NCBI RefSeq assembly: GCF_001469165.1
Contig: NZ_JABX01000023.1
Location: 1 to 64,000, forward strand
DNA from: Thiohalocapsa sp. ML1
Lineage (GTDB): Bacteria; Pseudomonadota; Gammaproteobacteria; Chromatiales; Chromatiaceae
Direction: 5' to 3'
DNA: 64,000 bases
Each line of letters starts with the position of its first letter. Position 1 is the stretch's first letter. Shown one piece after another: positions 36,354-45,692 of the stretch. The notes beneath the pieces were generated by a model, which saw only the letters and a list, made by a program, of their open reading frames with translations, had not been told where the DNA came from and did no database searches. The position numbers and the translations under genes are program-made.

Positions 36354-37964
36354 ATGCAGTTGATATCCATACGGAAAGCGCCCAATCGCCCCGGCGCCCG
36401 CCTGGGGGGTTGCCTGGCACTGTGCGCCGCCCTGGCGCTCACCGGCCCGGCGGTGGCTGCGGAGAAGCCCAACGTGCTCGTGGTCTGGGGTGACGATATC
36501 GGGCAGTCGAACATCAGCGCGTATACGAAGGGGCTGGTGGGCTACCAAACCACCAATATCGACCGCATCGCCGACGAGGGCGTCCTGTTCACGGACTACT
36601 ACGCCGAGCAATCCTGCACGGCCGGTCGTGCCTCCTTCATGCTCGGCCAGAGCGTATTCCGCTCAGGGCTGTCCAAGGTGGGCCTGCCCGGGGCCAAGGA
36701 GGGTATCAGCACGCTGGACCCCACCATCGCCGTGGTGCTCAAGGATCAGGGTTATGCCACCGGCCAATTCGGCAAGAACCACTTCGGCGACCGCGACGAG
36801 CATCTGCCCACGAATCACGGTTTCGACGAGTTCTTCGGCAATCTCTATCACCTGAACGCCGAGGAGGAGCCGGAAAACGAGGACTACCCCGGCGATCTGG
36901 TGCTGGCCGACGGACAGACCTTCCGGCAGAAGTTCGGCCCGCGCGGCGTGATCCATTCCTGGGCCATGCCCGATGGCACGCAGAAGATCGAGGATACCGG
37001 CCCGCTCACCAAGAAGCGTATGGAGACGGTAGACGACGAAACCTCGGCGCGCGCCCTGGAGTTCATCGAGGAGCAGACCAAGGCCGGCAAGCCCTGGTTC
37101 GTTTGGTGGAACGGCACCCGCATGCACTTTCGCACCCATGTCAAGGATGAGCTGCGCGGCATCTCGGGTCAGGATGAATACGCCGACGGTATGGTCGAGC
37201 ACGACCGGCACATCGGTCAGTTCCTGAAAAAGCTGGACGACCTCGGCATCGCCGATAACACCATCGTCTTCTATTCCACCGACAACGGCCCGCACAAGAA
37301 CACCTGGCCCGACGCCGCCGTGAATCCCTTCCGCGGCGAGAAGAACACGAACTGGGAGGGCGGTTGGCGCGTACCGGCAATGGTGCGTTGGCCCGGCGTG
37401 ATTCCGCCGGGCTCGGTCAGCAACGAGATCGTCCATCACATGGACTGGTTGCCGACGCTCGCTGCTGCCGCCGGCAAGACCGACATCAAAGAAGACCTGC
37501 TCGATGGCTATACCTCGGCCGCACTCGGCCGCGACTACCGGGTCCATCTGGACGGCTATGACATGTCGGCGCATCTGAGGGACGCGGAGAATACCCAGAG
37601 TCCTCGCAAGGAGATCTTCTATTTCTCCGACGATGGCGACCTGACCGCCCTGCGCTACGGCGACTGGAAGATCATCTTCATGGAGCAGCAAACGGCGGGC
37701 ACCTTGCGCGTCTGGATGGACGAGTTCAGCCCGCTACGCGTGCCGCTGATCTTCAACCTGCGTCGCGATCCTTACGAGCAGGCGACCATCACCTCCAACA
37801 GCTACCACGAGTGGCAGATCGACCGGGCGTTCATGCTGGTCCCGGCCCAAGCCTACGTGGGCCAGTTCCTGGCGTCCTTCCAAGACTACCCGCCGCGCAT
37901 GGAGGCGGCGAGCTTCAGCCTGGACAAGGTGATGGAGCAGATGATCAGCCCCGGGCCGCACTGA
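36354..37964 (+). CDS. Secreted arylsulfatase-family enzyme
   Basis: 536 residues, signal peptide 1-35. KPNVLVVWGDDIGQSN supplies the metal-binding Asp pair. The formylglycine motif is Cys88-Thr-Ala-Gly-Arg92 (SCTAGRASF), so the usual CxPxR proline is Ala, a variant known in some bacterial sulfatases. GQFGKNHFGD, HGFDEFFGNLYHLN and YSTDNGPHKNTWPD are further core motifs. It acts in the periplasm or outside, cleaving sulfate esters, and needs a formylglycine-generating enzyme not seen here. A GAGGAGA ribosome site precedes it. Its place behind a sigma-54 control region suggests sulfur-source control. Confidence 0.92.
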   Translation: MQLISIRKAPNRPGARLGGCLALCAALALTGPAVAAEKPNVLVVWGDDIGQSNISAYTKGLVGYQTTNIDRIADEGVLFTDYYAEQSCTAGRASFMLGQSVFRSGLSKVGLPGAKEGISTLDPTIAVVLKDQGYATGQFGKNHFGDRDEHLPTNHGFDEFFGNLYHLNAEEEPENEDYPGDLVLADGQTFRQKFGPRGVIHSWAMPDGTQKIEDTGPLTKKRMETVDDETSARALEFIEEQTKAGKPWFVWWNGTRMHFRTHVKDELRGISGQDEYADGMVEHDRHIGQFLKKLDDLGIADNTIVFYSTDNGPHKNTWPDAAVNPFRGEKNTNWEGGWRVPAMVRWPGVIPPGSVSNEIVHHMDWLPTLAAAAGKTDIKEDLLDGYTSAALGRDYRVHLDGYDMSAHLRDAENTQSPRKEIFYFSDDGDLTALRYGDWKIIFMEQQTAGTLRVWMDEFSPLRVPLIFNLRRDPYEQATITSNSYHEWQIDRAFMLVPAQAYVGQFLASFQDYPPRMEAASFSLDKVMEQMISPGPH

Positions 37965-38050
37965 CGGGGCCGGTGGCGGCGGACAAGGACGTCCGTCTGT
38001 CGTCTTGCACCCGAGGTTGGGCTCGCCGGGGAACCCCCGGTTGAGCCATT

Positions 38051-38079
38051 CATGCGTGACCGCTGGGTGATCACGCATG
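38051..38079. repeat. Inverted repeat after the sulfatase
   Basis: Arms CATGCGTGA (38051-38059) and TCACGCATG (38071-38079) with an 11-nt loop, 86 bp after the sulfatase stop. No T-run, so either a weak terminator or a regulator site for the outer-membrane protein gene at 38176. Confidence 0.45.
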
Positions 38080-38175
38080 CAGCGCTCTAGCACGGCAATC
38101 CGCCGGCGGGCGGGCGCCGCATGGCGGAGCACCCAGCGGGGCGCACCCCCATTTGGGCAGCGGAGGAACACTACC

Positions 38176-38955
38176 GTGCTGCGACGTCGCCGCTTCAATC
38201 TGTCGCTGACCAACCTCATGATCGGCGCCCTCTGCGTCGCGCCGATCTGCGCCCCGGCCGCGGACGGGCAGCATGACTGGGAGTATCAGGCAACGCTGTA
38301 TTTCTGGGCTGCCGGGATCAATGGCGAGACGGCGGGCGGCGCCGACGTCGATGTCGGCTTCGATTCGCTGATCAAAAACCTCAATTTGGCCTTCATGGGC
38401 GCCTTCGAGGCCCGGCAGGAGCAATGGTCCCTCGCGGCCGATCTCGTCTACCTCAACGTTGGGGCCGGCGGCCGCGGCACAGTGCCCGTGCGCGACACGG
38501 CCGGGGCACTGCAGGTCTCGGCGGACGTCAAAACGAAGGGTTGGGTGATCAACCTCGCCGGTGCCTACACCCTCATCGAGACCGAGCGGGCGAGTCTTGC
38601 GGTGCTGGTTGGGGCTCGCTATCTGGACCTGAGCTTGGACTTCGACTGGGGCCTGGCGGCTGGCGGCTATGGCGTGGCGCGAACGCTCTCGGCCTCGCAG
38701 AGCAGTTGGGACGGCGTGCTCGGCGTCAGCGGGCGTGTCGTGCTCGATGGTCGCTGGTATCTGCCCTATCACCTTGATGTCGGAGCCGGTGAGGCTGACT
38801 TCACCTGGCAGGCCGCCAGCGGCATCGGGTACGGCTTCGACTGGGGCGACGTGACCCTGCTGTACCGCCACCTCGCCTGGGAATTCGGCTCCGGCTCCGC
38901 GCTGGGCAACATCGATTTCAGCGGCCCGCTGCTGGCGGCAAGCTGGAGATTCTGA
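38176..38955 (+). CDS. Outer-membrane beta-barrel protein
   Basis: 259 residues from GTG 38176, which has a GGAGGA ribosome site 9 bp before it. The in-frame ATG at 38077 adds only basic residues. Signal peptide about 1-29, then alternating aromatic strands: HDWEYQATLYFWAAGINGETAG, VLVGARYLDLSLDFDWG, VTLLYRHLAWEF and a C-terminal Phe (LLAASWRF). It is a small barrel or porin-like protein of a widespread uncharacterised type. It follows the sulfatase on the same strand and may admit or retain the sulfatase substrate. Confidence 0.75.
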   Translation: MLRRRRFNLSLTNLMIGALCVAPICAPAADGQHDWEYQATLYFWAAGINGETAGGADVDVGFDSLIKNLNLAFMGAFEARQEQWSLAADLVYLNVGAGGRGTVPVRDTAGALQVSADVKTKGWVINLAGAYTLIETERASLAVLVGARYLDLSLDFDWGLAAGGYGVARTLSASQSSWDGVLGVSGRVVLDGRWYLPYHLDVGAGEADFTWQAASGIGYGFDWGDVTLLYRHLAWEFGSGSALGNIDFSGPLLAASWRF

Positions 38956-39013
38956 GCCGCGCGGTCGCGGCGCGTGACGTCGGTCCCGAGACCTTACAGC
39001 GAATCGATCCGCT

Positions 39014-41488
39014 TCAGTGCAGCGTCGAGCCGCCGGAGCGGCCGAGGACCTTGCCGCGCGGGATCGCGAGCAGGATCAGGAGCACCCCGGCGCCGATGCC
39101 GACGCCGTTGGCGAGCATCGAGCCGCCGCTGAGCAGGAAGGGTGCGCCGATGAGTGCGGCGCCGACGAGCAGGTTCGCAAAGCGCAGCCCCCGGGCCACC
39201 TCGGCCAGTGCGACCACCGACACACAGAGCGCCAGCGCGCCGAGCAGCCAGTCGCTGTCTGCCCGGGCGCCGGTGGTGTCGAGCCAGAGCCGCGTGGTCA
39301 TGAGCCCGACGCCGATCAGCGCCGACAGCGCGAGCGACCAGGGCAGCGTGACGCCGCCGCCGAGCATGTCCCGAAGCACGGCCCCGGCCGGGCGCGCGAA
39401 GGCGCCGGCGGGCGCCATGCCGCGGCCATCGGCGGTGTCGCCGAACAGCAACACGCGCAACACCGGCTTGCCCTTGCGCCGGCGCGCGCCGAGGAACTGC
39501 AGCGTTGCCGCCAGCTCGTCGCAGGCGTACGGGATCTGGAGCAGCATCACCAGCGCCGCCGCGAGGCAGGGCGTGCACCAGGCGCCGGTCAGCACCGGCT
39601 GAGCGATGCTGAGCGCGATGCCGATGGGGCCGAGCAGCAGGATCAGCGCCGAGGACAGCACCACCACCCAGGGCAGCGTGCGCCAGCGGTTGCGCCCGCC
39701 GATGAGCCCCGTCAGCAGCACCAACAGAAACAAGAGCGCGGCGAGCCCCGCGCCCGGCGCCGGCCAGGCACCGGCGCTGTCGGCGCCGAAGAATGGGTCC
39801 CAGGTCGCGTCGCTGTGGCCGAGCTGCTGGGCCGCCAGCCAGCGTGTGACCAAGAGCCCGAGGAAGGCGAGGGCGCTGATCGGCAGGCGTTGCGTCCAGG
39901 CCGACGGGCTGTAGGCCCAGCCGGCGGGGATGTCCGGCCCGGTGAGCTTGGCCATGGGCGCGACGCCCGGCATCGGCGCGATGACCACCGCGCAGCAGAA
40001 CACCAGCGCGCCCACCAGCGTGGCGTTGAGGTAGGCCGCGGCGTCCGGCGTCGAGAAGACAACGGGCGCGGCCATGAGCCAGAGCCCGACGCCGGCGGTG
40101 GGGAGCCGCGCCCAGCCGTGCCGCCAGGACAACGACAGCGCCGCAAACAGCAGCACGAGCGCCCCCGCCGCGAGGTCGCTCCAGGCCATGGCGCGCTGCG
40201 CATAGCCGAGCGTCGCCGGGCTGGCCAGCAGCCAGGCACCGAGGGCGATGTTCAGCAGCGGCGCCCAGCGCGTTGCGTCGTGCTCGTCGCGCTGCACGCG
40301 CTCGAAGGCGGCGTGGATCTCGGCCGGGTCTTCGTCTTGCTCTTCCGCCGTCGTGAGCCAGGGCGGCGGCGTCAGCTTGTTGCGCCGATACCAGCCTGCG
40401 GCGTCCGCCTGCAGGTGCTCGACCATCGTTGCCAGCACGTCGCGCAGGCGGTGCTTCGGGCTCCAGTCCAGGAGCCCACGGGCGCGGCCGATGTCGAGCT
40501 CGTAATGGTCCTCGGCCAGCGTGGTCATGTAAGGCCGGATGAAGGGCGCCTCGCCGCGGTGGACGCCATCCGGCACCAGCGGCTGTGCCTGCTGCTGCAG
40601 CCAGGCGCCGGCGGCGGCGATGGGCGGCGGCAGGCTGTGGGTGCGCCAGCCCTCGGCGCCGTGCAGCAGCTCCGCCAGGCGGTTCTGCAGGGCCTGGTAG
40701 CTCATCGCCTCGGGCTCGCCGGCCAGCATCGGCGTCAGGCCGTCGACGCGCTCGCGGCGCTCCACCAGCCGCACGCACAGCGCAATCAGGTCGTCGACAT
40801 GAATGAACGCCTGCCCGCGGCGCGTGTTGCCGGCGTACAGGCTTGCCGTGATGCGCCGCTCGTACAGCCGCTGGATCTGGTGCGCGATGAAGGGCGAGCC
40901 GCAGTCGTCGGTGTAGACGCCGGCGACGCGCAGCAGCACCGTGGGCAGCGCGCCGCGCGCCTCGCCGATGACCTGCTCGGCGGCGAGCTTGGACGCGGGG
41001 TAGGCCCACTTGGGCGCGAGCGGCGCGTCCTCGGTGATGGGCAGGCCCGGCAGCGTCGGCGCGTGCACGAGCATGGTGCCGGCGTAGACGAAGAGCCCGA
41101 CGTCGAAGTCCTCGCGCAGCGCCTGCAGCAGCCGGCGGGTGCCGTCCACGTTGAGCTGCTGATAGAGCGGATGGTCCGCGCCGGACAGGTCGTAATAAGC
41201 CGTCAGGTGGAAGACCACGGCGATGCTGCGGCCGTGCTCGCGGGCGAGGCCGGCGAGCGCCGCGGCCAGGCTCGCGTCGTCGGTGAGATCGGTCTCGATG
41301 CAGCGGTGCTCGGCGCCGTCGCAGTTGAGATCGAGCCCGACCACGTCGCAGTGCGGCGCGAGCGCCGCCGCGAGCCGGGTGCCGATGACGCCGCTGCTGC
41401 CGGTGATGAGGATCAGCGGGCGTTGGCTGGACCTGCCCCCGTGCGGGCCGCCGTCGGCCTGCGCTTGCGACCCGGGGGCGTCGAGCAT
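39014..41488 (-). CDS. Fusion of NAD-dependent epimerase (SDR) with a VKOR-like membrane domain
   Basis: 824 residues. Residues 25-385 are an extended SDR: LILITGSSGVIGTRLAAAL (NAD-binding), LFVYAGTMLVHAP and the catalytic YPASK near 163-167. Residues from about 415 are membrane-embedded, with about ten helices including SPW-type repeats (NIALGAWLLASPATLGYA). CTPC at 638-641 (GAWCTPCLAAALVMLLQIPYACDEL) is the redox pair of vitamin K epoxide reductase proteins. The soluble half faces the cytoplasm. The stop lies 3 bp from the GH65 gene end side, on the same strand, so both form an operon. A sugar-nucleotide role coupled to quinone redox is conceivable but unproven. Confidence 0.8.
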   Translation of the reverse strand: MLDAPGSQAQADGGPHGGRSSQRPLILITGSSGVIGTRLAAALAPHCDVVGLDLNCDGAEHRCIETDLTDDASLAAALAGLAREHGRSIAVVFHLTAYYDLSGADHPLYQQLNVDGTRRLLQALREDFDVGLFVYAGTMLVHAPTLPGLPITEDAPLAPKWAYPASKLAAEQVIGEARGALPTVLLRVAGVYTDDCGSPFIAHQIQRLYERRITASLYAGNTRRGQAFIHVDDLIALCVRLVERRERVDGLTPMLAGEPEAMSYQALQNRLAELLHGAEGWRTHSLPPPIAAAGAWLQQQAQPLVPDGVHRGEAPFIRPYMTTLAEDHYELDIGRARGLLDWSPKHRLRDVLATMVEHLQADAAGWYRRNKLTPPPWLTTAEEQDEDPAEIHAAFERVQRDEHDATRWAPLLNIALGAWLLASPATLGYAQRAMAWSDLAAGALVLLFAALSLSWRHGWARLPTAGVGLWLMAAPVVFSTPDAAAYLNATLVGALVFCCAVVIAPMPGVAPMAKLTGPDIPAGWAYSPSAWTQRLPISALAFLGLLVTRWLAAQQLGHSDATWDPFFGADSAGAWPAPGAGLAALLFLLVLLTGLIGGRNRWRTLPWVVVLSSALILLLGPIGIALSIAQPVLTGAWCTPCLAAALVMLLQIPYACDELAATLQFLGARRRKGKPVLRVLLFGDTADGRGMAPAGAFARPAGAVLRDMLGGGVTLPWSLALSALIGVGLMTTRLWLDTTGARADSDWLLGALALCVSVVALAEVARGLRFANLLVGAALIGAPFLLSGGSMLANGVGIGAGVLLILLAIPRGKVLGRSGGSTLH

Positions 41489-41491
41489 CGG

Positions 41492-43924
41492 TCAGGGGGC
41501 CTCGATGGCGATGGGCATGTCCGCGAGCGGCACGCGGTGGCGCTCGCCGGGCCGCAGCGCGATGCGCTGCTCGCCGACGCGGATACCGATGGCAGCGCGA
41601 TCCGCCGAGATGGCGCGGAGCTCCATGCGCGCCTGACTGATGTCGAGTGCCAGCGTCTGGCCGCGAAAGCGCAGCCGAATGCACAGCGCGGCAAGCTCGT
41701 CCGGAAGCTGCGGGTTGAGCCAGAGCCGCCCGTCGCGGATCTCGATGCCGGTGTAGCAGCGCTGCACCAGGTCCACGGTGCCGGCCATGGCGCCTAAGTG
41801 AATGCCCTCGGACGTGGTGCCGCCCTGGATGTCCGCGACATCGCTCGCGACGGCCTGCGTGAAGAGCTGCCAGGAACGACGCCGGTCGGAGCGCGCAAGC
41901 ACCCAGGCATCGACGACGCGGCTCAGCGTCGAGCCGTGGCTGGTGCGGGCGCCGTAGTAGTCGATGTTGCGCGGGATCATGTCGGGGTCGAAGGCGTAGC
42001 CGAGCCGCTTGAACAGCGTTGCCAGGGCCTCCGCCGACAGTAGGAAGAAGAGCATCAGCACGTCCGCCTGCTTCGTGGCCTGGTAGTGGTTCACGGAGTC
42101 GCCCTCCGCTTCCAGGATGCGGTCCAGTCGCTGGATGTCGCCATAGTGCTCGCGGTAGCGCTCCCAGTCCAGTTCCTTCAAGCGCTCGAAGCCCTCGAAC
42201 TGGCTGATGATGCCCTCGCCGTGGAAGCAGACCCGGAGCTTGCGGCTCACCGTGTCCCAGTGTTGCAGCTCGGCCGCGTCGATGCCGAGCTGCTCGACGA
42301 GCTCGTCCCAGCGCTCTCGCGGCAGGTGCGCCGGCAGCTCCAGCGCCCGGCATAGCACCCAGCAGGCCATCACCGTGGTGTAGGCGTGGTTGTCGAGGCC
42401 CAAGTCGCTTCGGTCCGGATAGCGGGTGTGGAACTCGTCCGGGCCGACGACGCCCTTGATCTCGTAGCGGTCCAGCACCTGGTTGCGGGTCGCCTTGCTG
42501 GCCCAGAAGCGGGCGATCTCGAGCAGCATCTCGGCGCCGAAGAAGGACAGAAACTCCCGGTCGCCGCTGGTCTGGTAATACTGCCAGATGTTGTAGGCGA
42601 TGGCCGCGTTGACGTGGCGCTGCAGATGCGTCTCGTCCGGCACCCAGTTGCCGGAGCGCGGGTTCAGATGCAGCGCCTGACTCTCCTCGCGGCCGTTACT
42701 GCCGCTTTGCCACGGATACATGGCGCCGTGATAGCCGGCGGCCTTGGCGGCGGCCCGGGCGGCGTCGAGCCGGCGGTAGCGGTACATCAATAGGGAGCGG
42801 GTGATCTCGGGCAGCCTGAGATCGAGCGTGGGAAAGATGAACAGCTCGTCCCAGAAGATGTGCCCGCGGTAGGCCTCGCCGTGCAGGCCGCGCGCCGGCA
42901 CGCCGACGTCGAGGTCCATCACCTGCGGCCCCGCCGTTACCAGCAGGTGAAACAGATGCAGGTGCAGGATGGCCGCGGTGCGCTCGCCGTCGTCCCGGGC
43001 CAGCGTGAGCCGGAGGTCGAAGCGCCGCCATAGCTGCGCCCACAGCAGCGCGCTGCCGGCGAGCAGCGCGTCGAAGCGCGGCAGAGCCGCGATGGCGTTG
43101 CGGGCCTCCTGCCCGCTCTCGCTGATGGCCGCGTCGCGCGAGGTGTAGAGCGCGACGATCTTCTCGATGACCACGGGCTGTCCGGCGTCCATCGGCACAT
43201 CGAAGGCCTGGCCGATCCAGTCGGCGCGCTGGATCAGCCGCGGCTCCAGATCCAGCGGCACGTCGTCGTGGTAGAGCCGCGTGCAGGCGGCGAGCGCCAC
43301 CTCCAGGCGCGACTGGCGCGTGCGCACCTTGAGCCAGATGCCGTCCTCGCCGACCGCGTCCGTGACGATGGGCTCCAGGTGGTTGCCTTCGAGCGCGCCG
43401 TAGCGCTCGACGCCGGCGTTCTGGACGCTGCCGTCGAGCGCGCTTTCCACCGTGATGCTGCCGGACCAGTCCAGGGGCGTGAGCTCCGTGGCGAGGGCCG
43501 CTAGGTGCTTCTGCCCCATGTGCACGAAGCGCCGCTGCCTGAGCGCCGTCGTGCGCCCGAGCGCGTCGCGAAAGCGCACCTCCCGCAGCAGCACGCCGCG
43601 GCGCATGTCCAGCGTCTGGCGCGCGCTCAGGATCTCCATGTCGTCCATCGAGAAGCGGCTGCCGTCGTCGAGCTGGAGGCCGAGCGGCAACCAGTTGGGC
43701 AGGTTGACCAGGTCCTCGTTCTCGACAACGCGCCCGTGCACGTCGCTCTCCGTCCGGTTATAGCCGCCGGCGACGTAGGTGCCGGGATAGTGGTGCGCCG
43801 ACGCCGATGCCTCCGGCGCGGCGCCGCGGGTCGCGAAGTAGCCGTTGCCGAGGGTGCAGAGCGCCTCGCGCAGGCGCTCCTGCTCCGGCTGGTAGTCGTC
43901 GTACTGCCAGTGCCATGCGCTCAT
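41492..43924 (-). CDS. Glycoside hydrolase family 65 (trehalose/kojibiose phosphorylase-like)
   Basis: 810 residues, full length for GH65. The N-terminal beta-sandwich begins QERLREALCTLGNGYFATRGA; the (alpha/alpha)6 catalytic barrel includes RGLHGEAYRGHIFWDELFIFP and YPWQSGSNGREE. The general-acid Glu is E497 in VVGPDEFHTRYPD, and RTSHGSTLSRVVDAWV covers the phosphate-binding region. It would split an alpha-disaccharide with phosphate to beta-glucose-1-phosphate. A matching beta-phosphoglucomutase domain is encoded at 45693. Starts 41 bp before the PEBP gene end and runs into the SDR-VKOR gene on the same strand. Confidence 0.92.
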   Translation of the reverse strand: MSAWHWQYDDYQPEQERLREALCTLGNGYFATRGAAPEASASAHHYPGTYVAGGYNRTESDVHGRVVENEDLVNLPNWLPLGLQLDDGSRFSMDDMEILSARQTLDMRRGVLLREVRFRDALGRTTALRQRRFVHMGQKHLAALATELTPLDWSGSITVESALDGSVQNAGVERYGALEGNHLEPIVTDAVGEDGIWLKVRTRQSRLEVALAACTRLYHDDVPLDLEPRLIQRADWIGQAFDVPMDAGQPVVIEKIVALYTSRDAAISESGQEARNAIAALPRFDALLAGSALLWAQLWRRFDLRLTLARDDGERTAAILHLHLFHLLVTAGPQVMDLDVGVPARGLHGEAYRGHIFWDELFIFPTLDLRLPEITRSLLMYRYRRLDAARAAAKAAGYHGAMYPWQSGSNGREESQALHLNPRSGNWVPDETHLQRHVNAAIAYNIWQYYQTSGDREFLSFFGAEMLLEIARFWASKATRNQVLDRYEIKGVVGPDEFHTRYPDRSDLGLDNHAYTTVMACWVLCRALELPAHLPRERWDELVEQLGIDAAELQHWDTVSRKLRVCFHGEGIISQFEGFERLKELDWERYREHYGDIQRLDRILEAEGDSVNHYQATKQADVLMLFFLLSAEALATLFKRLGYAFDPDMIPRNIDYYGARTSHGSTLSRVVDAWVLARSDRRRSWQLFTQAVASDVADIQGGTTSEGIHLGAMAGTVDLVQRCYTGIEIRDGRLWLNPQLPDELAALCIRLRFRGQTLALDISQARMELRAISADRAAIGIRVGEQRIALRPGERHRVPLADMPIAIEAP

Positions 43925-43965
43925 GCGGGGCTCCGTGGGTGCGTGAGGGGCCGCTCAGACCCCAT

Positions 43966-44409
43966 TCAGACCTCATACAGGCCGACAATGCGGCTCTGCT
44001 CAATGATGTGCTCCGCATAGTCGCGCAGGAAGCTGTCGCGGTCGGGTGTGCCGCGCACCGGCTGGTCCAGCGCATAGAGCCAGAAGTAGTAGTGATGCGG
44101 CCCGTGTCCCGGCGGCGGCTGCGGGCCGCCCCAGCCGACGTCGTCGTAGTCGTTGGGGCCGGGGCGAAAGCGGTCCTCGCCGTTTTCGGGGATCTGCTGC
44201 GTATCCGGCGGGATGCCGTACAGCGTCCAGTGCGTGAAGCCGGACGGCGAGGGCGCGTCGGGGTCGTGGCAGATGATGGCCAGCTCGCGGGTGCCCTCGG
44301 GCACGCCGGTGATGATCAGCTCCGGCTGGTCGTCGGCACCGGTCTTGGTGTAGCGCTCCGGCATGCCGGTGCCGGTGGCAAAGGCGGAGGATGACAACTG
44401 CATGGTCAT
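43966..44409 (-). CDS. YbhB/YbcL-family (PEBP-like) protein
   Basis: 147 residues from ATG 44409, which has an AGGAG ribosome site 7 bp before it. It is a phosphatidylethanolamine-binding-protein fold: LAIICHDPDAPSPSGFTHWTLYGIP carries the DPDAP and HW motifs, and GPQPPPGHGPHHYYFWLYALD the GPxPPxGxHxY motif. These bind anionic groups; the bacterial function is unknown. Same strand as GH65. Confidence 0.92.
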   Translation of the reverse strand: MTMQLSSSAFATGTGMPERYTKTGADDQPELIITGVPEGTRELAIICHDPDAPSPSGFTHWTLYGIPPDTQQIPENGEDRFRPGPNDYDDVGWGGPQPPPGHGPHHYYFWLYALDQPVRGTPDRDSFLRDYAEHIIEQSRIVGLYEV

Positions 44410-44621
44410 GGGCTCGCTCCTGAATATTGAAGGTTCAATTAGGGAAGCGCCGAAGCATTCGGCGTTCCTTGTCTCAAGCTCCCCCGTGTCATGCAAGGAT
44501 CGGGGCGGGTCGGTGCGATGCCCCTCGCGTTGCGCGGCTTGTCTGGCGGCGGCGCCGCGCGCAGCATGACCGGCACGGGATCTGCCGCATGCCTGGCATC
44601 AACCCAAGCCGGAGAGCAGCC

Positions 44622-45548
44622 ATGACCCCAATGCCGATTCGCCCGCCCACCGCCGCCCCCTGCATCCGCCGCGCAGGCGCCGTGGTCTTCGCCATGCTCC
44701 TGCTCACCGCCGCCACCGCGTCCGCGCAGGGCGGCCCGGAGCCGCCGGACGGGATGCTCGCGCCGATGGAGGCGCCGCGCCCCGTGAACCCGGACGGCAC
44801 CGGCATCGAGGCGCTGCCGGGCTCCGACCTGTGGCTCAAGGCGCGGCTCATCGCGAGCCTGAGCAGCAACGCGGAGCTGGCCCCGTTCGAGATCGGCGTG
44901 TCGGTAGACGACGGCACCGCGATCCTGACCGGCAGCGTCGACACCGAGGCGCAGCGCGCGCTCGCCGCGCGAGTGGCGGGCGAGCTCACCGGCATCGCGC
45001 GGGTCGAGAATCGCATCCTCGTGGCCCCGGCCGGCAGCGCGGCGCCGCGCTCTGACCCGTTCTTTCGCGTCATCGAGCAGGCCGACATCGCCACCCGCGT
45101 CAAGCTCCAGCTCCTCTGGCGCAGGCCCGGCGACGGCGTGCTGCTGCATGTCTCCGCCCGCGACGACACGCTGGTGCTGACCGGCGAGGTGGCGAGCAGC
45201 GCCGCCCGTGCCCGCGCCGAGCGGATTGCGCGGCGCACCGCCGGCGTCGCCGCGGTCGACAACGAGCTGCGCGTCAACGCACCGGCCGTGCGCGCGGAGG
45301 AGGCGGCCATGGCGAAGTCGGCCCAGCCTAAGTCCGACGCCTGGATCGAGACCCGGGTGTTGGCGGCGCTGCGCTTCGACGGCACCCTTGATGCCGAGCG
45401 CGTTGCCGTCAGCGCCGAGCAAGGCGTCGTGACCCTGACCGGCGCGATGCCCACGGCGGCGCAGAAGGCGGACGCTGCCCTGATTGCCGGCGAGGTGGAC
45501 GGCGTGCAGGCCGTCGCGAACGAGCTTGGCGTTGACGGGGCTGTTTAA
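44622..45548 (+). CDS. Exported protein with three BON domains
   Basis: 308 residues, ATG 44622 with a GGAGAG ribosome site. Signal peptide ends near ATASA (about 35). Three BON repeats follow: ARLIASLSSNAELAPFEIGVSVDDGTAILTGSVDTE, a middle one with VKLQLLWRRPGDGVLLHVSARDDTLVLTGEV, and a last one with TRVLAALRFDGTLDAERVAVSAEQGVVTLTGAM, each with the conserved Gly before the second strand. BON proteins bind the envelope or phospholipid and help with osmotic or membrane stress. Its position among trehalose genes fits an osmotic theme, which is inference. Confidence 0.85.
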   Translation: MTPMPIRPPTAAPCIRRAGAVVFAMLLLTAATASAQGGPEPPDGMLAPMEAPRPVNPDGTGIEALPGSDLWLKARLIASLSSNAELAPFEIGVSVDDGTAILTGSVDTEAQRALAARVAGELTGIARVENRILVAPAGSAAPRSDPFFRVIEQADIATRVKLQLLWRRPGDGVLLHVSARDDTLVLTGEVASSAARARAERIARRTAGVAAVDNELRVNAPAVRAEEAAMAKSAQPKSDAWIETRVLAALRFDGTLDAERVAVSAEQGVVTLTGAMPTAAQKADAALIAGEVDGVQAVANELGVDGAV

Positions 45549-45555
45549 AACAGAA

Positions 45556-45632
45556 GGGCCGAGGGCCGAGGGCCGAGGATGTCTTCCTTGGCCCTTGGCC
45601 CTTGGCCCTTGGTCCTTGGTCCTTGACCTTAT
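45556..45632. repeat. GGGCCGA/CCCTTGG hairpin repeat, copy 1
   Basis: Three units GGGCCGA (from 45556) face CCTTGGC units (45586-45608), pairing fully if G-U wobble is allowed, then CCTTGGT units run on. A second copy with the same orientation lies at 47380. Placed between convergent genes, so it may also end transcription. Confidence 0.75.
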
Positions 45633-45692
45633 GCGAGCGGTTGTTGTGCCCCAATGGCGGGTCATCTGCCCCGGCCGGCCGCAGTCCGATGC

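Noticed and set aside
39017-41797. 926-residue plus-strand frame
   Set aside because: Shadow opposite the SDR-VKOR gene, a side effect of high GC at third positions.
38994-42353. 1119-residue minus-strand frame
   Set aside because: Its composition is Arg/Ala/Pro-rich with no domain; the real genes (GH65 and SDR-VKOR) lie in another frame of the same strand with clear motifs.
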